Notes: a model not told the origin generated them from the letters alone. Counted from the first letter of the stretch, positions 1 through 9,731 are shown. The stretch is DNA of 64,000 nucleotides from Jiangellales bacterium (GCA_030447955.1 JAUJNY010000004.1:57140-121139); one strand, 5' to 3'. Numbers and translations: made by a program.

Positions 1-148
1 GGCCCAACGCGTGGACACCACGAGCCCGGTCGACCTGGGGCCGCTGGTCGACTGGGTGCGCGCGGCGGCCCTCGACCCGCCGGTCGATGCCTGCAGTGCC
101 TCGGAAGAGATCTCCCGGGCGAGCACGCCAGGCGGGAAGCGGACGTGA
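1..148 (+). CDS. C-terminal end of an unidentified protein (partial)
   Basis: An open frame enters from the left edge (first full codon at base 2) and ends at a TGA at 146-148, giving about 48 residues that include the stretch PLVDWVRAAALDPP. It has actinobacterial codon use with G or C in most third positions. It faces dapC, so the two genes converge with a 13-bp gap. Too little is present to assign a family; I only infer that it is the tail of a real gene. Confidence 0.45.
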   Translation, partial: AQRVDTTSPVDLGPLVDWVRAAALDPPVDACSASEEISRASTPGGKRT

Positions 149-161
149 GCCGGTTCCCCGC

Positions 162-1268
162 TCAGCCGGACCGCAGCCGGTCGGCGGCGGCGGCGACCCG
201 CTCATCAGTCGCGGTGAGAGCCACCCGGACGTGCCGCGCGCCGGCCGGGCCGTAGAGGTCGCCGGCAGCGACGAGGATGCCGCGCTCGGCGAACCAGCCC
301 ACAGTGTCCCAGCACGGTTCGTCGCGGGTGGCCCACAGGTACAGCGATCCCTGCGAGTGCTCGACCCGCAAGCCTGCCCCAGCCAGGGCTTCGAGCAGCA
401 CGGTCCGACGGCTGGCGTAGCGCTTCCGCTGCACCTCGACGTGGGCGTCGTCCCCGAGCGCGGCGACCATCGCCGCCTGCACCATCGCCGGGACGATCAT
501 TCCGGCGTGTTTCCTGGCCTCGAGCAGCCCGGCAACCAGCCGAGGATCACCGGTGACGAAGCCGGCGCGGTAGCCGGCCAGGTTGCTCCGCTTGGACAGC
601 GAGTGCACCGCGAGCACACCCTCGGGAGTCCCCGCACACACCTCGGGGTGCAGGACCGACAGCGGTTCGGGTCCCTCCCAGCCGAACTCCACGTAGCACT
701 CGTCCGAGGCGACAACGGCGCCGCGCTCGCGCGCCCAGTCGACGACCTTGCGCAGGTGTTCGGCCGGGAGGACCTGGCCGTGGGGGTTGGCCGGGCTGTT
801 GACCCACACCAGCGAGACGCGGCGGGGTCCCAGCTCGGTGAGCGACCGGTACGGCAGCGGCTGCGCTCCGGCGAGCCGGGCGCCGACGTCGTACGTCGGG
901 TACGCGGGGTCGGGGAAGGCGACCACGTCGCCGGCTCCCAGCCCGAGCAGCGTGGGCAGCCAGGCGACGAGCTCCTTGGCGCCGACCGTGGGGAGCACGG
1001 CCTCGCGGTCGAGCGGGGCCGCGCCCAGCCGCCGCTCGCACCACGCGGCGGCGGCCTCCCGCAGGGCCGACGTGCCATGGGTGGTCGGGTAGCCGGGTGC
1101 GTCCGCGGCAGCGCACAGCGCCGCCTGTATGACCGCGGGGGTGGGGTCGACCGGAGTGCCGATGGACAGGTCGACCAGGTCGCCGGGGTGGGCGCGGGCC
1201 CGCGCGGCGTACGGCGCCAGCCGATCCCAGGGGAATCGGGGCAGCCGAGTGGCAGCCGGTGCTGTCAG
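162..1268 (-). CDS. dapC: Succinyldiaminopimelate transaminase (DapC-type), CTG start proposed
   Basis: Class I/II PLP-dependent aminotransferase that converts N-succinyl-2-amino-6-ketopimelate to N-succinyl-LL-diaminopimelate in lysine and peptidoglycan synthesis. The N-terminus carries the family-typical RLPRFPWDRLAPYA and the IGTPVDPTP motif. The PLP lysine is in HSLSKRSN (about K226), followed by AGYRAGF. About 368 residues, the usual size. No ATG or GTG is available before residue 91 in this frame. The best start is CTG at 1268-1266, which overlaps the ferredoxin stop as CTGA and has AGGA six bases upstream. It follows fdxA directly, the usual actinobacterial pair. The function call is firm; the start is an inference. 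Confidence 0.88.
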   Translation of the reverse strand: MTAPAATRLPRFPWDRLAPYAARARAHPGDLVDLSIGTPVDPTPAVIQAALCAAADAPGYPTTHGTSALREAAAAWCERRLGAAPLDREAVLPTVGAKELVAWLPTLLGLGAGDVVAFPDPAYPTYDVGARLAGAQPLPYRSLTELGPRRVSLVWVNSPANPHGQVLPAEHLRKVVDWARERGAVVASDECYVEFGWEGPEPLSVLHPEVCAGTPEGVLAVHSLSKRSNLAGYRAGFVTGDPRLVAGLLEARKHAGMIVPAMVQAAMVAALGDDAHVEVQRKRYASRRTVLLEALAGAGLRVEHSQGSLYLWATRDEPCWDTVGWFAERGILVAAGDLYGPAGARHVRVALTATDERVAAAADRLRSG

Positions 1269-1594
1269 TGGGCGTCCTGCTGCTGCGGTGGCAGGGCGGC
1301 GATCATCGGGTGGTCCTTGGGGATGGCCCCGAGCTTGGCGGCGCCGCCCGGGGAGCCGAGGTCGTCAAAGAACTCGACGTTGGCCTTGTAATAGTCCTTC
1401 CACTGCTCGGGGGTGTCGTCCTCGTAGTAGATCGCCTCGACCGGGCAGACGGGCTCGCACGCCCCGCAGTCCACGCACTCGTCGGGGTGGATGTACAGCA
1501 TCCGATCACCCTCGTAGATGCAGTCGACGGGGCACTCGTCCACGCAGGCGCGGTCCTTGAGGTCGACGCACGGCTGCGCGATGACGTAGGTCAT
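1265..1594 (-). CDS. fdxA: 7Fe ferredoxin FdxA
   Basis: Small soluble electron carrier of 109 residues. Cysteines are at 9, 17, 21 and 25 and at 40, 43, 46 and 50. The first group has the spacing of a [3Fe-4S] site (C9, C17, with C50 donated from the second motif). The group CVDCGACEPVC is a [4Fe-4S] motif. The C-terminal extension after residue 60 (TPEQWKDYYKANVEFF) is typical of actinobacterial FdxA/FdxC. The ATG at 1594 has AGGAG 11 bases upstream. The gene overlaps dapC and is probably its operon partner. Partners of such ferredoxins are often cytochromes P450 or reductases, but none is visible here. Confidence 0.95.
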   Translation of the reverse strand: MTYVIAQPCVDLKDRACVDECPVDCIYEGDRMLYIHPDECVDCGACEPVCPVEAIYYEDDTPEQWKDYYKANVEFFDDLGSPGGAAKLGAIPKDHPMIAALPPQQQDAH

Positions 1595-1653
1595 GTGCGG
1601 AGGCGCTCCTGTCCGGGATGACGGGACGGTGTCGCTGCCTAGTATCCACTGCC

Positions 1654-2445
1654 GTGAGCAGGACGCGGCGCCGCTTCGCGGAGGTCGTTCGTGCACCGGA
1701 CGTCGACCTTGCCCAGGCCTGCCTCCTGATTGCCGCGGAGGAGGAGCCGGACCTCGATGTGAGCTTCTGGCTGCGCGCGCTGGACAACCTCGCGGCCGGA
1801 GTCCCGACGCGTTCCAGCGGCCGTGCCGTGGATCGGTTGCGCGGCGTGCTGGCCGACTTCTCCGGCGACCCGCACGTCGCGGCGGACCTGCGGGCGTCGC
1901 TGCTGCCGGACGTGCTGCGCCGCCGCCGCGGGCTGCCCATCCTGCTGTCGGTCGTGTGGTTGGAGGTCGCCGGCCGGGTCGGCATACCCGCGTACGGGGT
2001 CGGCCTGCCGGGTCACTTCGTCGTGGGACTCGGGGACCCCGACGGGTACCACGAGCTCGTCGACCCCTGGCGCGGGGGTGCGAGTTTGAGCGAACATGCC
2101 GCCCGGCGCATCGCGGAGGCGGCCGGGGTGCCCTTTCATCCCGGGCTGTTGCGTCCCTGGGAGCCGCTGGAGGTCCTGCAGCGCATCCTCACGAATATCC
2201 GCGTCTGGGCCGACCGCCCCGAGCGCTGGCGCACCCGCCTCTGGGCGGTGGAGCTGGCCCTGTTGCTGCCCCGTCATCCGGTCGGGCTCCGCCGGGAACG
2301 GGGAACGCTACTCGTACGGCTGGGCGACTTCCGGGGAGGCGCCCGGGAGCTGGAGGCGTACGCCGAGGCGGTGGAGCCGGTCGCCCCGGACGAGGCCGAA
2401 ACCGCCCGGCGCGAGGCACACAGCAGCCGGGCCCGACTCAACTAG
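1654..2445 (+). CDS. SirB1-family transglutaminase-fold protein
   Basis: Protein of 263 residues resembling the SirB1 N-terminal/transglutaminase-like family: early DVDLAQACLLIAAEE, then LRRRRGLPILLSVVWLEVAGRVGIPAYGVGLPGHFVVG, the region that forms the papain-like fold. The C-terminal part is helical and TPR-like (RHPVGLRRERGTLLVRLGDFRGGARELE). The usual Cys of active transglutaminases is not evident in the LSVVWLEVA segment, so catalysis is doubtful. I place the start at GTG 1654 rather than the upstream ATG at 1618 because TAGTAT at 1640-1645 would be a -10 for a leaderless message. The 3' end overlaps the convergent VanW-family gene by 4 bp. Cellular role unknown. Confidence 0.75.
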   Translation: MSRTRRRFAEVVRAPDVDLAQACLLIAAEEEPDLDVSFWLRALDNLAAGVPTRSSGRAVDRLRGVLADFSGDPHVAADLRASLLPDVLRRRRGLPILLSVVWLEVAGRVGIPAYGVGLPGHFVVGLGDPDGYHELVDPWRGGASLSEHAARRIAEAAGVPFHPGLLRPWEPLEVLQRILTNIRVWADRPERWRTRLWAVELALLLPRHPVGLRRERGTLLVRLGDFRGGARELEAYAEAVEPVAPDEAETARREAHSSRARLN

Positions 2446-4265
2446 CGCTCGGCGCGTTCCTCCGCTGCACCGGAGGGCTTCGGTTCAGGCTTCTTCGGCT
2501 TGTCTGGCTTGTCTGGCTTGGGCGGGGCGCAGATGACCTCTGCTGCGGGGTCGTAGTCGGTGTGGAAGGTCTCCCGGCGCACGCGGGTGTCGTCGCGCAG
2601 CACCGTGCGGGTCACGTCGACGGAAAAGCCCGGCACCCCCGACTGGTCGATGCAGCCTTCCCGGTGGTCCACCACCGTCTCGTAGTCGATGGTGTTGTAG
2701 GGCTGTGAGGTGCGGGAGCGGACCTCCCAGTACGGCGTGCTCCACATCCGGACCGTCAGTGAGCCGTAGCCGTCGGGGGGGACGCTCGGCGAGAAGACGG
2801 TGTCCACCACGACCCCGTGGGGGGTGTTGTTGGCGAAGGCGAGGTCGAGCACCGGCCAGGCCACCGTGGCCTCCCGGCCCATCGGGTAGCGGTCGATGTA
2901 GAAGCTGTGCGGCAGGTGCTCGACGTCGCGCAGGCCGGCGAAGTACATGGCGTTGAACGTCGTGGTCGCGACCTGTGACACCCCGCCGCCGAGGGCCTCG
3001 GCGAACTGCCCGTTGCTGATGATCGTCCCAAGGGTGAAGCCGTTGGCGACCGTGCGCTCGCCGACTATGCCGTTGAGGCTGAACACGTCACCCGGCTCGA
3101 GCAGCGTGTTGTCGATCAGTTCGGCGGCCCGGCCGATGTTGACGTTGCGGTACTCGGCGTACGGGAAGTAGGTGGTGAACTCCCCGACCACCCGCTTGAT
3201 CCCGAGCTTGCGGACGTCGGCGACCCCCCGCTCGGGGGCAGCCGGCTCGAGCCGGAGCTTGAGGCTACGGTCGCGACCGGTAGCGGTCAGGACAGGGAGC
3301 AACCGCTCGGCAAGGACTCCCTCCGGCACTGTCCGCCCGGGGCGACCCGGCACGATGACGGGCCGGTCGGCGCGGATGCGCACCGTCGCGTCGCGAGGTG
3401 GGCGGGAGAGCTCGTCGAGCCGGGAGCCGACCATCGCGTCCAGCCGTCCGGAGTCAAGCCGCAGCTCAAGCGCACCGTCCACGGGCACGACGCTCAACGC
3501 CCGCCCCAGGACGGCCGGGGAGAGCTCGGTGCTCTGCCCCCCGGCCAACACCCGAACCGGAGCCGACACGGCCGGTGCGGCGAGCTCGGCGACCGCCGCG
3601 TCCACCGCCTCCTGCGTGATTTGCGGCTCCACGTCGCGGGGCGTCAGCACGGCCTCCCGGGCGTCCCCCGCCTCCGCCCACGACCCGGCCAGGGCGGCTG
3701 CCGCCTGCTCTGGGTCGATGGTGCGCCCGCTCACCGGCGGCTGCGTCACCACTTCCCCACCGGCGAACGACACCTGCCCGTCCTGCGGGAGCAGCTCGAA
3801 GTGGTCAGCCAGCCGCTCGACCGCCGCACCCAGCGCCGCCTCGTCGACAGCGAGCACCGGCTCCACCGTCTCGTCGGACAGCAGGCCGCGCACCAGCTCC
3901 AGCGGACCGGAGCGGGTGGTGCCGGCCGCCGCCACCGTCTGCTCGATGTCGACGCTCAACCCGGCGCTCTCGGGGCGCACGCGTACAGCCTCGGTCTCCC
4001 CGGCGAGCGTGACGGGAATCGGGTCGTCCAGCAGCGGCGGGAGCTGCTCGCGCAGGAGCTGCTCGGCCGCCGCGACGCTCAGCCCACCGACGGGGATGCC
4101 GCGGACCGTCGTACCGCGGGGCAGCCGCCCGTCGGCCATGGCGTAGGCGACGCCGTACAGCAGGACCAGCACGCCGACCAGCGCGGCAAGCACGCCGACG
4201 ACGACTCGCCACGCCGCGGCTCCGCGCTCCTGCCCGGCGGCAGGGGCTGCTGAACGTTCGGTCAC
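2442..4265 (-). CDS. VanW-family membrane-anchored protein with peptidoglycan-binding-like repeats
   Basis: 607 residues. One N-terminal transmembrane helix (about residues 20-44, rich in V, L and A) leaves the rest outside the cell. Next come two repeats resembling the putative peptidoglycan-binding domain 4 common before VanW domains (about 45-180 and 180-330). The VanW domain (about 355-520) holds NIGRAAELIDNTLLEPGDVFS, SLNGIVGERTVANGFTLG and GGGVSQVATTTFNAMYFAGL. The C-terminus is a charged proline-lysine tail after a final Cys-containing segment. The GTG at 4265 is the start; TAGCAT upstream on the minus strand is a candidate -10. VanW domains occur in glycopeptide-resistance clusters, but most chromosomal copies have no proven activity; a cell-wall role is inferred. 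Confidence 0.85.
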   Translation of the reverse strand: MTERSAAPAAGQERGAAAWRVVVGVLAALVGVLVLLYGVAYAMADGRLPRGTTVRGIPVGGLSVAAAEQLLREQLPPLLDDPIPVTLAGETEAVRVRPESAGLSVDIEQTVAAAGTTRSGPLELVRGLLSDETVEPVLAVDEAALGAAVERLADHFELLPQDGQVSFAGGEVVTQPPVSGRTIDPEQAAAALAGSWAEAGDAREAVLTPRDVEPQITQEAVDAAVAELAAPAVSAPVRVLAGGQSTELSPAVLGRALSVVPVDGALELRLDSGRLDAMVGSRLDELSRPPRDATVRIRADRPVIVPGRPGRTVPEGVLAERLLPVLTATGRDRSLKLRLEPAAPERGVADVRKLGIKRVVGEFTTYFPYAEYRNVNIGRAAELIDNTLLEPGDVFSLNGIVGERTVANGFTLGTIISNGQFAEALGGGVSQVATTTFNAMYFAGLRDVEHLPHSFYIDRYPMGREATVAWPVLDLAFANNTPHGVVVDTVFSPSVPPDGYGSLTVRMWSTPYWEVRSRTSQPYNTIDYETVVDHREGCIDQSGVPGFSVDVTRTVLRDDTRVRRETFHTDYDPAAEVICAPPKPDKPDKPKKPEPKPSGAAEERAER

Positions 4266-4379
4266 GCTGCACGGCTCTCGGTTGACGATGGGTTACCAAT
4301 GCTACTGGCGACCCCGACAAGGCAGGCCTGTACGAGCGCCGCGAGCGCGGCCGGAGCGCCCCTGCAAGGATCGGCGGCC

Positions 4380-6473
4380 ATGAACCCGCCCCCGGACTCC
4401 TTTCCCCGCCTCGCCGCCCGCACCCAGCGCTTCACGTTGGGGGTACCTCGCGCCTTCACCGTCGCCCCCGACGGCTCCCGGGTCACGTTCCTACGAACGG
4501 CTTCGGGGACCAGCCGTGACCACTCGCTGTGGACGCTGGACCTCCGCACCGGCAAGGAACGCCTGGTGGCCGACCCGGGGGTGTTGCTCGCCGGGGAGCT
4601 GGAGCAGCTGAGCGCTGAGGAGTCGGCACGACGCGAGCGCTCCCGCGAGGCCGGGGCGGGCATCGTTGGCTACGCCACCGACGGCGCAGCCGAGATGGCG
4701 GCCTTCGCCCTGTCCGGCCGGTTGTGGCTGGCGGACCTCAGCGATGAGGGGACCGTGCGGGAGCTGCCCGTGGCCGGTACCGTCGCCGACCCCCGCCCCG
4801 ACCCGACGGGCCGCCGCATCGCCTACGTCGCCGAGGGCGCGCTGCGGGTGGTGGCCACGGACGGTAGCGGCGACCGGGCGCTGGTCGAGCCCGATGGCGA
4901 GCACGTCACCTGGGGCCTGGCCGAGTTCGTCGCCGCGGAGGAGATGGACCGCTCCCGCGGCTACTGGTGGGCGCCGGATGGTGAGTCGCTGCTGGTGGAA
5001 CGGGCCGACGACGGGCCGGTGCAGACCTGGTGGATCTCCGATCCGGCCGATCCCGCCGCCGCTCCTTCATCGGTGCGCTATCCCGCCGCCGGCACGGCCA
5101 ACGCCGAGGTGTCTCTGTGGGTGGTCCGGCTCGACGGCACGCGCGCGCAGGTCGAGTGGGACACCGCTGCGCTGCCCTACCTGGCCGCGGTGTCGTGGAA
5201 CTCCGCGGGCCCCCCGTTGCTGCTGGTCCAAAGCCGCGACCAGCGCCGCGCGCAGGTGCTGGGCGTCGACCCGGCTGACGGATCGACCCAGCTGCTGCGG
5301 GAGGACCGCGACGAGGCCTGGGTCGACATCGTGCCCGGCGTGCCCAGCTGGCTGCCCGACAAGCGCCTGGTGACCACCGTGGACGACGCGGACACCCGCC
5401 GGCTCGCGGTGGACGGCACGCCGGTATCCCCGGTGGGGCTGCAGGTCCGCGCGGTCCTCGACGTGGGTGAGCGCGGAGTGCTCGTCGCGGCCTCGACCGA
5501 GCCGACGCAGGTGCAACTCGTCCGGTTTGCCGACGGCAGCGCTACCTACCTCACGACGCAGGCCGGAGTCCACGCCGCGACAGCCGCGGGAGCCACCTAC
5601 GTGGTCACCCGGCAGACTCTCGACGCCGACGGCGTCAGCGTCGAGGTCCGCCGTGAGGACGCCGATCCGACCCCTATCGCCTGCTACGCCGAGCCGGCCC
5701 CCTTCCGCCCGGAGGTCATGCTGGCGTGCTCACCGCGCCGCCAGCTGCGTACGGCTGTGCTGCTGCCCCGCGGGCACCAGCCCGGCAGTGGGTCGCTCCC
5801 GGTGCTGATGGACCCCTACGGCGGTCCGCACGCCCAGCGGGTGCTCGCCGCCTCGCGCAGCTTTCTCGAGCCGCAGTGGCTGGCCGACCAGGGCTTCGCG
5901 GTCGTCGTCGCCGACGGGCGCGGCACCCCCGGACGCGGGCCGGCCTGGGAGCGGGTGATCGCCGCGGATGTGGCCACACCGGTGCTCGAGGACCAGGTGG
6001 AGGCGCTGGAGGCCGCGGCGGCCGAGCATCCCGACCTCGACCTCACCCGGGTGGCGATCCGCGGCTGGTCCTTCGGCGGCTACCTCGCCGCCCTCGCGGT
6101 CCTGCGCCGCCCTGACGTCTTCCGCGCCGCGGTCGCCGGGGCCCCGGTCACGGACTGGCGGCTGTACGACACCCACTACAGCGAGCGGTACCTCGGCCAT
6201 CCCGACGAGCACGGGGAGGTCTACGACCGGCACTCGCTCATCCGCGACGCCGCGCGGCTGGAGCGACCGTTGCTGCTCGTCCACGGACTGGCCGACGACA
6301 ACGTCGTCGCGGCGCACACGCTGCGACTGTCGGCGGCGCTGCTCGCAGCCGGGCGCCAGCACGCGGTGCTGCCGCTCACCGGCGTGACGCACATGGCGAC
6401 CCAGGAGGAGGTCGCCGAGAACCTGCTGCTCCTGCAGGTGCGCTTCCTCCAGCAGGCACTGGCGCCGTCCTGA
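4380..6473 (+). CDS. S9 family serine peptidase (dipeptidyl-peptidase IV type)
   Basis: 697 residues. The N-terminal two thirds is a DPP IV-like beta-propeller (for example SLWTLDLRTGKERLVADP and the EEMDRSRGYWWAPDG glutamate motif that binds the substrate N-terminus in DPP IV). The C-terminal third is an alpha/beta hydrolase. The catalytic triad can be read as Ser564 in RGWSFGGYLA, Asp639 in HGLADDNV and His671 in GVTHMAT. No signal peptide is visible, so it is probably cytoplasmic. I chose ATG 4380 because the family start is near FPRLAARTQRFTLG and AAGGA lies upstream; an in-frame ATG at 4299 would add 27 atypical residues. It may supply amino acids from peptides imported by the adjacent oligopeptide transporter, an inference from position. 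Confidence 0.9.
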   Translation: MNPPPDSFPRLAARTQRFTLGVPRAFTVAPDGSRVTFLRTASGTSRDHSLWTLDLRTGKERLVADPGVLLAGELEQLSAEESARRERSREAGAGIVGYATDGAAEMAAFALSGRLWLADLSDEGTVRELPVAGTVADPRPDPTGRRIAYVAEGALRVVATDGSGDRALVEPDGEHVTWGLAEFVAAEEMDRSRGYWWAPDGESLLVERADDGPVQTWWISDPADPAAAPSSVRYPAAGTANAEVSLWVVRLDGTRAQVEWDTAALPYLAAVSWNSAGPPLLLVQSRDQRRAQVLGVDPADGSTQLLREDRDEAWVDIVPGVPSWLPDKRLVTTVDDADTRRLAVDGTPVSPVGLQVRAVLDVGERGVLVAASTEPTQVQLVRFADGSATYLTTQAGVHAATAAGATYVVTRQTLDADGVSVEVRREDADPTPIACYAEPAPFRPEVMLACSPRRQLRTAVLLPRGHQPGSGSLPVLMDPYGGPHAQRVLAASRSFLEPQWLADQGFAVVVADGRGTPGRGPAWERVIAADVATPVLEDQVEALEAAAAEHPDLDLTRVAIRGWSFGGYLAALAVLRRPDVFRAAVAGAPVTDWRLYDTHYSERYLGHPDEHGEVYDRHSLIRDAARLERPLLLVHGLADDNVVAAHTLRLSAALLAAGRQHAVLPLTGVTHMATQEEVAENLLLLQVRFLQQALAPS

Positions 6474-6497
6474 GCCGCGTGCGCTGCCCGCCGGGCC

Positions 6498-7535
6498 TCA
6501 GGCGACCTTGCGCTCCTCGGGGAAGTGGCAGGCCACGAACTGCAGCGGCTTGACCTCCTCGAGCGGCGGGACCTCGACCGCGCACTTGTCCTGGGCCTTG
6601 TAGCAACGGGTGCGGAAGACGCACCCGGACGGGGGGTTGATGGGGCTGGGGATGTCACCCGTGAGCATGATGCGCTCACGTGAGCGCTCCTTGATCGGGT
6701 CGGGCAGCGGGATCGCCGACATCAACCCGTGCGTGTACGGGTGCAGCGCCCGCTCGAAGATGCTGTCCCGGTCGGTCAGCTCCATGATCTTGCCGAGGTA
6801 CATCACCGCGACGCGGTCGGCGATGTGGCGGACGACGGAGAGGTCGTGGGCGATGAACAGGTAGGCCACCTGCAGCTCGTTCTGCAGGTCCTCGAGCAGG
6901 TTAATGACCTGGGCCTGGATGGACACGTCGAGCGCCGACACCGGCTCGTCACAGACGATCACCCGCGGCCGCAGCGCGATCGCGCGGGCGATGCCGATCC
7001 GCTGGCGCTGACCACCGGAGAACTCGTGCGGGTAGCGGTTGTAGTGCTCGGGGTTGAGCCCCACCCGGGCCATCAGCTCCTGAACCGCAGTCTTCACCCC
7101 GCGTTCGGTCTTGACCTTCTGGATGTGGTAAGGGCCGCCGATGATCGTGCCGACGTTGTGCCGCGGGTTGAGCGAGGAGTACGGGTCCTGGAAGATCATC
7201 TGTATGTCGCGCCGGAGCGGGCGCATCTCCCGGGGGGAGATGTGCGTGACGTCGCGCCCGTTGAACTCGACGGTGCCACCGGTGGGCTCGAGCAGGCGGC
7301 TGACCAGCCGGCCGGTGGTCGACTTGCCGCAGCCGGACTCCCCGACCAGGCCCAGGGTCTCCCCCGCCCTCAGCTCGAAGCCCACGCCGTCGACCGCCTT
7401 GACGTCACCGACCTTGTGCGCCAGCAGGATGCCTTGGGTGATCGGGAAGTACTTGCGCAGCGCCTCAACCCGCAGCAGCACCTCGCGGTCGGCAGCTGGT
7501 GCCGTCGGTTTCTCGGCGGGGGTGGTCGTCGTCAC
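6498..7535 (-). CDS. dppF: Oligopeptide/dipeptide ABC transporter ATP-binding protein (DppF/OppF-like)
   Basis: 345-residue ATPase, the second of two in the operon. It has Walker [10 protein letters not shown], the signature [14 protein letters not shown], Walker [13 protein letters not shown] and the C-terminal oligopeptide-transporter extension with the Cys-rich [18 protein letters not shown] segment, which in this family can bind an Fe-S cluster. The GTG at 7535 has GGAGGA six bases upstream. It is the last gene of the operon reading 12706 to 6498 and converges with the S9 peptidase. DppD and DppF form a heterodimer that powers peptide import. Confidence 0.93.
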   Translation of the reverse strand: MTTTTPAEKPTAPAADREVLLRVEALRKYFPITQGILLAHKVGDVKAVDGVGFELRAGETLGLVGESGCGKSTTGRLVSRLLEPTGGTVEFNGRDVTHISPREMRPLRRDIQMIFQDPYSSLNPRHNVGTIIGGPYHIQKVKTERGVKTAVQELMARVGLNPEHYNRYPHEFSGGQRQRIGIARAIALRPRVIVCDEPVSALDVSIQAQVINLLEDLQNELQVAYLFIAHDLSVVRHIADRVAVMYLGKIMELTDRDSIFERALHPYTHGLMSAIPLPDPIKERSRERIMLTGDIPSPINPPSGCVFRTRCYKAQDKCAVEVPPLEEVKPLQFVACHFPEERKVA

Positions 7536-7639
7536 TGCGTCTCCTCCGTCGTGGCGAGCGCTTGCGCGCACAGTACGCCTTGCTTCGCCTCGGCCGGGCC
7601 GTACGGACCGGCAACGCCGGCGCCCGAACGCGAGGTCCG

Positions 7640-8710
7640 TTACAGCTTGGGCTTGATCTCCCGGGCGAAGATCTCCCGGCGCTGGGGAGGCTCGATGAGA
7701 CACCGGACGCGGTGGTCCTCGCCGGTGTCGAGCAGCTCCGGCACCTCGTCGCGGCACCGGGTGCCTCCGGGGATCCCTGAGTAGGCACAGCGCGGGTGGA
7801 AGGCGCACCCGCTGGGAATGTTGATCAGCGACGGCGGGGAGCCGGGGATGGGGGCCAGCCGCGTCGTGCGCACCCGGTCGAGCCGCGGCACCGAGCTGAG
7901 CAGCCCCCAGGTGTAAGGCATCTCCGGCCGGTAGAAGATGTCGTCGACGTTGCCCCCCTCGATGACCTTGCCGCCGTACATCACCACGATGTCCTCGGCC
8001 AGCTCGGCGACAACACCGAGGTCGTGGGTGATGATGATGACCGCCGAGTTGAACTCCTTTTGCAGGCCCCGGATGAGGTCGAGGATCTGCGCCTGCACGG
8101 TGACGTCCAGCGCCGTGGTGGGCTCGTCGGCGATCAGCAGCTTGGGGTCGCAAGACAGGGACATCGCGATCATCGCCCGCTGCCGCATGCCGCCGGAGAA
8201 CTGGTGGGGATAGGCATCGACCCGCTTGTGCGGCTCGGGGATGCCCACACGGTCGAGCATCTCGACGGCCCGCGCCCGAGCCGCCTTGGCGGAGACCTTG
8301 TGGTGCACCCGGTAGGCCTCGGAAATCTGCGCGCCCACGCTATAGAACGGGTGCATCGCCGACAGCGGATCCTGGAAGATCATGGCCATCCGGTCACCGC
8401 GCAGCCGGCGGATGTCGTCCAGGGACATCGCCACGAGCTCGTCGCCGTCCAGCCAGATCTCGCCGGAGATCCGTGCCCGGGTGTTCTTGTGCAGGCCCAG
8501 GATCGCCAGGCTGGTGACGCTCTTTCCCGAGCCGGACTCCCCGACGATGCCGAGCGTCCTGCCGCGCTCGACGGTGAGTGAGAGCCCGTCGACTGCCTTG
8601 ACCAGGCCGTCCTCGGTGGGGAAGTGAACCTTGAGGTCGCGGATCTCGAGGAAGCTCCTCGGCGCGGTCGACCGCTCGACCGGGCCCGCCTGCACTGCGG
8701 CGCTGCTCAC
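7640..8710 (-). CDS. dppD: Oligopeptide/dipeptide ABC transporter ATP-binding protein (DppD/OppD-like)
   Basis: 356-residue ATPase with Walker [10 protein letters not shown], the signature [14 protein letters not shown], Walker [13 protein letters not shown] and the H-loop IITHDLGVV. The C-terminal domain carries [14 protein letters not shown], again with the conserved Cys pattern of this subfamily. The GTG at 8710 has GGAGGA eight bases upstream and lies 16 bp after dppB, so the two are co-transcribed. Its partner is the DppF-like protein downstream. Confidence 0.93.
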   Translation of the reverse strand: MSSAAVQAGPVERSTAPRSFLEIRDLKVHFPTEDGLVKAVDGLSLTVERGRTLGIVGESGSGKSVTSLAILGLHKNTRARISGEIWLDGDELVAMSLDDIRRLRGDRMAMIFQDPLSAMHPFYSVGAQISEAYRVHHKVSAKAARARAVEMLDRVGIPEPHKRVDAYPHQFSGGMRQRAMIAMSLSCDPKLLIADEPTTALDVTVQAQILDLIRGLQKEFNSAVIIITHDLGVVAELAEDIVVMYGGKVIEGGNVDDIFYRPEMPYTWGLLSSVPRLDRVRTTRLAPIPGSPPSLINIPSGCAFHPRCAYSGIPGGTRCRDEVPELLDTGEDHRVRCLIEPPQRREIFAREIKPKL

Positions 8711-8726
8711 AACGGTGGTCCTCCGG

Positions 8727-9725
8727 TCAGTCGAGGCGGACCCGCGGGTCGATGAAGGCGTAGAGCAGGTCGACCACGAGGTTGGCAAAGATAATGAAGA
8801 ACGCCGCGAACAGGGTGACGCCCAAGATCATGGGCAGGTCCTGGCCGAGCACCGCCCGGACCGCGGTGAACCCCAGGCCCTGCAGGCTGAACACTGCCTC
8901 GGTGAGCACGGTGCCCCCGAGCAGGCCGCCGAGGTCGAGCCCGAAGATCGTGACCAGCGGCGTCAGGCCCGCCCGCAGCCCGTGCTTGGCGATCACGGTG
9001 CGCTCGGGCAGACCCTTGGCCCGCGCGGTGCGGATGAAGTCCTCGCCCATGGTCTCGATCATGTTGGCGCGGGTCAGCCGGGCGTACAGCGCCGAGTAGA
9101 GCAGGGCGAGCGCGATCCAGGGCAGGATGAACGTCTGCCACCACGGGGTGAACCCGTCCTTGAACAGCGAGGCTCCGGTGGAGTCGGGCGGCGGCAGCCA
9201 GGCGTACTTGATGGCAACCAGGTAGATGAGCACGAGCCCGGTGAACGGGATGGGCAGCGAGACGCCGATCAGGGACAGGCCGATGCCTGTCTTGTCGGCG
9301 AAGCGGCCCTTGTAGAGCGCGGACACCACACCGATCGTGACGCCGACGACGAGCCACAGCACCGCCGCCCCGACGGCGATCGAGAAGGTGATCGGCATCG
9401 CCCGCTTGATCACGTCGTACACGAACTCGCCGTTCTGGAACGAGCGGCCAAAGCACGGGGCGGGGCAGTTGATGGTGGCGGTGCCGGAGCCGAAGTCCCG
9501 TCCCACCGCCAGCCCCTTCATGTACTCGCCGTACTGCACGAGGAAGGGGTCGTCCAGCCCCAGCGTGTGGTTGATCTGCTCGATGCGCTTGTCGGTGCAG
9601 CCCTTGCCGCACGCCAGCGCCGCCGGGTTGGACGGGGTGAGGATGAACAGCCCGAAGGTCAGGAAGCTGGTGACCAGGAGCAGGACGACAAGCGCGAGGA
9701 GCCGGCGGATGATGAATCGATACAT
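8727..9725 (-). CDS. dppB: Oligopeptide/dipeptide ABC transporter permease (DppB-like)
   Basis: 332-residue inner-membrane permease with an N-terminal helix (FIIRRLLALVVLLLVTSFLTF), a periplasmic loop with GLDDPFLVQYGEY, then five more helices. The cytoplasmic loop ENMIRTAKG-like motif is ARLTRANMIETMGEDFIRTARAKG, the contact site for the ATPases. An extra Cys-containing loop (ACGKGC, NCPAPCFG) sits in the external region. The ATG at 9725 has no clear ribosome binding site; a 16-bp hairpin ends six bases upstream, so translation may depend on RNA processing or coupling. Confidence 0.93.
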   Translation of the reverse strand: MYRFIIRRLLALVVLLLVTSFLTFGLFILTPSNPAALACGKGCTDKRIEQINHTLGLDDPFLVQYGEYMKGLAVGRDFGSGTATINCPAPCFGRSFQNGEFVYDVIKRAMPITFSIAVGAAVLWLVVGVTIGVVSALYKGRFADKTGIGLSLIGVSLPIPFTGLVLIYLVAIKYAWLPPPDSTGASLFKDGFTPWWQTFILPWIALALLYSALYARLTRANMIETMGEDFIRTARAKGLPERTVIAKHGLRAGLTPLVTIFGLDLGGLLGGTVLTEAVFSLQGLGFTAVRAVLGQDLPMILGVTLFAAFFIIFANLVVDLLYAFIDPRVRLD

Positions 9726-9731
9726 GCGTTC

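Noticed and set aside
4299-4379. Upstream in-frame ATG 4299 as the S9 peptidase start
   Set aside because: It would add 27 residues unlike the family and overlap the VanW-family promoter; ATG 4380 fits the homologues.
6469-6500. CCTGAG/CTCAGG arms between the S9 peptidase and dppF as a bidirectional terminator
   Set aside because: Arms are six bases and far apart without a clean inner stem; not convincing.
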